From assembly GCA_007922305.1 (NCBI GenBank), contig ML677365.1, positions 11,642,533 through 11,706,532 on the forward strand: a DNA stretch of 64,000 bases, in the 5' to 3' direction. Positions 53,801 through 59,800 of this stretch are shown piece after piece. Numbering within the stretch: the stretch's first letter is position 1; every line of letters starts with the position of its first letter. A program made the position numbers and the translations under genes. The DNA is from Dermatemys mawii. Lineage: Eukaryota > Chordata > Testudines > Dermatemydidae. The notes under the pieces are model-generated. The model saw nothing but the letters and a program-made list of their open reading frames with translations, searched no databases and was not told where the DNA came from.

Positions 53801-56800
53801 TCGTGAGGAAAATTCACCTCTGTTCAGACCACTTAAATCCAACTTACTCCTCAAAATATGGTTTCAGTGGTGGATAGGCTTTGTGCTGGCTCTCCACACA
53901 AAGGTGAATTTCACGTATTTATTATTTTTTTCATTATTGCATGCTTTCCTAATGAACCTATTAGCATAGTGTCTGAGTATCATAGTTTAATTTTACTGAA
54001 AGAATGTATCATGTCCCAAATTACTGTATTCTTCACTTTAGCCAGTATTGCTTTCTTAAAGGTGAGCATGCCCCATGCAAATCAGGAAACAGATTTTCAG
54101 GGCTGTTCCAGTTCTCATTATTGAAGAGAAACTCTGAGCAAAGGAGAGAGGAGTCCTTTAAAATGGTTGAGGTAGACTCTTTCCAATCTGTTACTGTGAA
54201 TTAAAGAAAATGGCCTGCTGCAGAAAATGGTATATTCTGCGCCAAAGTCTCTTATGGGGGTAATCCAAGTAACACCTTTACCAGCTAGATAGTGAGATCC
54301 CCATTTTACAGTTGGGGAAACTCAGGTGTATGTTGCTTGTAGCAAGACCAAGGGCATGAAGGAAGTGTGCTACAGCTGGGATTAATAATTGAGCATGGAT
54401 TGGAAATCAGAAATGCTTAATGCCAGGAAACCCTTCTTTCTTGGTAAATATTCTGATTTATGCCCATACTGGCTGTTGTTATCCAGGCTTAATGTCATTA
54501 CTTTCTACTGATACAATTATTTTAATCTGTGAAAGTAGAATTTTTTATTTTATTTTCTGGTAAACCTTGATTCTTTTTGTTTTGCTAGTTTTTGAAATAT
54601 GTAGTTAGTCAAATTGCTTTCAATATCTTTCAGCTTGCGGAGATAGTTCGGAACAAATTAGAGCACCAAGCGGGGTAATCACGAGTCCGGGCTGGCCTTT
54701 TGAATATCCTGCCAGAATCAACTGTAGCTGGTATATCCATGCAAATCCAGGGGAAATCATCACTATAAGGTAATTTTGCTATTGTACCACTCTGGTGTAT
54801 TGAATAGTCATTAATTGTATATCGCTAATTATGGATTACTTATTTCTCAGCCTTCTCTATTCAAAATTCAGTACTTGTAGTGTTAACTCAAGATCAGTCT
54901 TTATATTTTCCTACAGCTATTTCACTTGGTTTTGTAGCATTTGTTACCTGAGCCCTGTTCTGCATTCTTGATGTACTCAAAGGCCCAGATTTTCAAGAGT
55001 GCAGTACCCAACAGCTATCACTGAAAGCAATGGGGGCATGTAGCAGAGCGGCGACTCACCCCGCGGTGCCTCCTGCTGGTCGTCCAAGGAATTAGCTCAC
55101 TCCAGCCTCTGGAGCGCCCTCTGCAGGCCGTAGTCCCGCTTGCCACTGGCCCTGTGTCCCTCCCTGGACCCCGGTGCCCTCTTCCCTGGGGTGCTGCACC
55201 TCTGCAGTAACCCCACAGTATAGCTCTGGGTCCCCCCTCCCTGCGGAACCCCCACCCACTATCCTCACCTTGCCTCAGTCTAGGCAACTGCCAGTCACCG
55301 CTTGCCCCCGTTCACTGGGGCAGACTGCAATATAATTGGCAAGGAGGGTTTGGCCTGCTGCCTCTGCCTCTACAGCCATGGGCTGCCCCCTGCAATTCCA
55401 GTACCCCTTTGTAGGGCCATCTCCTAGGCCCTGCAGCCTGAGGGTTTCCAGGCCAGAGCTTCCCCAGCTCCTCTTCCCTTGCCCCAGTCCTGCACCACTC
55501 TAGGTACCCTGCTCAAGCTCCCGGCAGCCAGGCCAGTCTGCCTCTGTAGACAGAGGAGACTCTCTGCTCCAAACTCTGAGCCCTTTTTTATCAATGCCAT
55601 CTGGGCCCTAATTGACCCAGCCACAGCTGCGGCTGCTATACCTAATCAGACTGGGCCCTCTGAAGCAGCCACAGCCCTAGCAACAGCTCTCTGCAGGGCT
55701 GTTTTAATCCCTTTTTACCTGGAGTGGGGCAACTGCCCCACTGCGGGGCAACTGCATGCTGAGTTGTTGTTTTTTAAATTGGTCACTTAATTTAGATACA
55801 TGAATGGGATCTGAGTGCTTCTGAAGATATGGCTCAAGGTCTGGCTCTGGGCACTTCAGAAAATTGGATGGAAAATTCTCATAGAAAGTAGTAGGAGTTT
55901 TGGGTATACAAGTAAGTTATTCAGGATTTATGTAAGTAGAGCCCTGCAAATCCGCGGATATCCACTTCATATCCGTGGATATGCGGATATCTGCGGATTG
56001 TTTTTGCAAATTGTGGATCAGATGGAGGTACAAATTTTGTATCTGGGCACGGCTCTATATGTAAGTGCTCAAAAGAAGGAATAGACAGAATGCTAATTTT
56101 ATAAGTGTCAAATACCATTGAATGCAGACATTGTAAGTTATAATGTGAAAACTTGATTATTTAATGTAGTCATTGGTGTTGAAGAGAGAGAGTTGCCGCA
56201 ACTTTTCCGTTAAGAATTTATTTTGGCTTAGTCTTTTTAAACCAAAAGTTCGTAATAGTTGTCATGCTTTCATACTTATTCAGTTTGCTTTTAATTTCTC
56301 TGTAGCGCTAAAATCCATCTGTTTTGTCTAGGTTTTTTCAAAGATAGATGGGAAATTCCAAAATGCTCCAGTGTTGATAGATTTCATCTTATAGAAATCT
56401 TAAAATCACAGGCCAGAGTTAAAATTTTTGCAGAAGTTTACTTTTATTTTTTGATATCTATTTCATATACCTTCTAAGTCTATAGGGGAAATAATGTCCT
56501 GTCTTCTATACCATATGTTTAGATACTTATCAGTTCACACTCTCCCAACCCCTCCATAATTTCCAGGGAAATGAAATTTTTGTTAAGAAGAAGTTACGAG
56601 TTAGAACTGGGACTTTCAGTGCTGATTATGAAACTGCTTTTGCTACAGATTTTTTTTTGTTCCCAGTGCAGACTTGCTGACCCAGGAAAAAAGGAGGGTT
56701 CTATCAAAATAAACACTTGGCTAAGAATGTAGTCTTTTATTTCTGCCCAGATCTTTTTTTACAGTGGCATGTCATGAGTTGCAGGATACAGTGGATGCAG

Positions 56801-59800
56801 ATGTTCAGCCACAAAAAATGTTTCCTAAAATCTTTATTCTAAGTTAGGTTTATAAGATTTGTTATACATCAGTGCTAGTTTTCTTCTATCAATGTACTGT
56901 GTTTTATTAGCGGTGCCGTTTCCGATCTAGTGCTTTGTCCTATGCACTGGCCTACTTTTGCCCAGGCACAAAGATACGTGTGGGTCGGAGCCAAACCACT
57001 CTGTGGTAATGGAGTCTCAAGAATCAATTATATTTTTAGTGTTGTCAGGATTTAGCACAGTTCAGTCAGCTAGTGTGGACAGGTTCAAATCATGTTTAAA
57101 ATAATAATTCTCACAGTTTGGCTCCACCTACAATGGGAAGCCCAACCACAGGAAGTTGCTTTAGCTGAAACAATGTTGAGACTTGGTTTAAATAAAATCT
57201 CTTAATATGATTTCAAAATCATTAGAGATTGGGCCTATAAAAAGTATTCTTGCAACCAGAAGAGCTAAAACCTTCTTCAAAATTAAAGCTAAAATTCTGT
57301 CAAACACAGAAGTTGCGAAGTGTCATGGGCAATAGTCTAACTGCTTGTAATTGGTAGGAATTACAAGCATGTGGATTTCTAGGATCCTGGTAATGGAAAG
57401 ACCATATGTATTACATCATTACAAAGTGTATAGCAAACTTCTGTCTGCAAAAAGACAATAGGATCTTACTGACCATTTTCTTAGTTTTTTCAACTGCAGA
57501 CCAGTAAAAAGTCCTTCCACTCATTTCCATTTTAAACAGCAATACCTTATCAAATAACTTGTGAAATAGCCACTTCATTAGCAAAGTTTGACTCTGTGTC
57601 TCTTGCAGTTTTCAGGATTTTGATGTTCAGGGATCACGGCGATGCAGTTCGGATTGGTTAACAATAGGAACCTACAAGAATGTGGAAGGTTATAGAGCAT
57701 GTGGCTCCTCCATTCCATCACCATACATCTCTTCACAAGACCATGTTTGGATCAGGTTTCATTCGGATGACACTATTTCTAGGAAAGGCTTCAGATTGGC
57801 CTACTTTGCTGGTATGTTTCAGATAAGTGCCATTGATATGCTTTCTTTTTATTAGGGCTGTCGATCAATCACAGTTAACTCATGCAATTAACTAAAAAAA
57901 AAAAAAAAATAATCGTGATTAATCGCACTGTTAAACAATAGAGTACCAAATGAAATTTATTAAATATTTTTGGATGTTTTTCTCCTTTTTAAAATATATT
58001 GATTTCAATTAAAACACAGATTACAAAGTGTCCACTTCCTGTTATCATATATCTGGGTACTGCTTCCCTCCCTGCTGTCCCCTGCACGAGTACCTTGGAT
58101 GTGCCGGGCTCAACCCACCTATGGCTGCAGCAGTCACGCTAACTGCCAGTGCCGAGACTTCAGGCTTTCAGTTGTCTCCCCGCACATGGCACCATGTGGC
58201 ACCACAATGGAAGCGGTGGCAACACATGCTAGCCTGCCTGATCCCCCACAGGCTCCTCTCACTCTCCTGACACCGTCAGCCTTTTAGCTAGCTGGCAGTG
58301 ACAAGAGTGCTCAGGACACCGGTGCAGAGCAATCCCTCCTCACAACAAATTCCTCTCACTTGTCCCTCCTTTCACAGAGGCACTGTGGAACCGCAATTCA
58401 CACACTCAAGGGACTTCCTGGGGTCACCTATCTTGCAGTCACCCCTACTTAACATCTACTTCTCTCTGGACCCTCAGGCAAGGTCTACACATTTTTCCTC
58501 TGGGCTGCAGGGAGAATTTTCACCTTATCAGATGTCCCATCCACAGTCGAGAGGTCATAGAAAAGCTGTTTTGTCCTGCTCTGAGGGTCCTGCCCATGGT
58601 GTGTGAACCCCTGGATGACATCACCCATGCCCTTCCCACCACAGTGGCTATATTGGGCTCCAGAGACTCCTTATACTTAGGACCACACATTATACCAATG
58701 CAGCCAGGCACCAGACTTGCTCGGTTCTACCAGCTGTCAGCCCTGCCACTGACTCCAGACACCAGGCAGCCCTGTCACAACTGCAAGAGCAAGCACAGCC
58801 TGCCTCTAACGTGTGAGAACCAGTTGTTCTCCAAGAGATGTCCCTGTGGGTGCTCCACTCCAGGTGTTGGTGCATCCCTGTGCCTTCGATCGGAGATTTT
58901 TGCAGCAGTACTCGTACTGGCCCCACATGTGTAGAGTTCCCTCCAATCTCTGCTCAGGAGTCCCTTTTCTCCAGGACTCCCCATCATGATAGTATTAGAT
59001 GTTTAGGCTGAAGGAGAGGAACAGAGATGTTGACCCATGGTGCCTCAGCAGGTCATTAGGGGAGCTGGAAATACAAACTACATCTTCTTAGTCATAGTCC
59101 TGTGCCCAAACCATTGGAGAATACAGCTTCTGTATTGCTTTCTTTTAAATACCCCATGTCTATTGTTCTGTTTAAAGCTGTGTTCATCAAGCTAAGTTCC
59201 TGAGGATGTGCTGTACAGAGTCCATCCATCATGCAACTTTGAAACAGTACCTGGGAGTTTTGTAAATATGGATCCAACTAACCTAGCTTATAACATGGTT
59301 TGGCAAAAACTTTTTTAAAAAACCTATTCATGTTTAAATAAACATGGTTTTAATGTTTTTGTCCCAACCTTATTGCAGAATCAGATTATAAAGTCTTCAA
59401 ACCATGCTTTACAGCTGAGTGTAGGTGGAGTCTTAATAAATTAATCCTTGATAAGAAGTGCTATTGCAACTACAAAATGGCTCTGGAAGACAATAGCAGT
59501 CAATACAGTGTGTGGCTCTAAAGATAGGTCTTAATACTGAATACACTACTGAATACCTTGATGCTGGTTTTAGTGTCTCCCCAGGCTATCCAAATCTAGG
59601 CATACCTGTCAGGTATCAGCCCACCCCCCAGCTTCTTGGCAATATATTTTTGTTTTCTGTTCTGCCTGCTGCTGGGCTCTGCTCTCCTATCTGTTTCAAG
59701 GTAGGCAGGAGAAAAGTAGGAGCAGCCAAAGAGAGTGGTGGTCGTCTTGGTCTGTGGGGGAGCTGATGAGGGGTATAATTGCTTCGAGCGCTGCCTCCTT

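Larger units (their letters stand above)
36287..54633 (+). other. LRP12 intron 2 (18.3 kb)
   Basis: GT-AG intron (GTAAGT to TTTCAG). Apart from the listed repeats I see no gene or RNA in 36290-37140, 38060-38800, 39070-42285, 47100-48100, 49690-50010, 51310-52700 and 52870-54280. These are AT-rich with scattered A or T runs. Open frames there are short and unsupported. Confidence 0.85.
54770..57608 (+). other. LRP12 intron 3 (2.8 kb)
   Basis: GT-AG intron holding an inverted LTR (55039-55755) and a 121-bp hAT MITE (55937-56057). I recognise nothing in 56066-57608, which is AT-rich. Confidence 0.9.

Noticed and set aside
57853..58960. A second gene in LRP12 intron 4 (frames of 80-112 codons)
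   Set aside because: No start context, splice pattern or domain; part matches DIRS-like terminal sequence.
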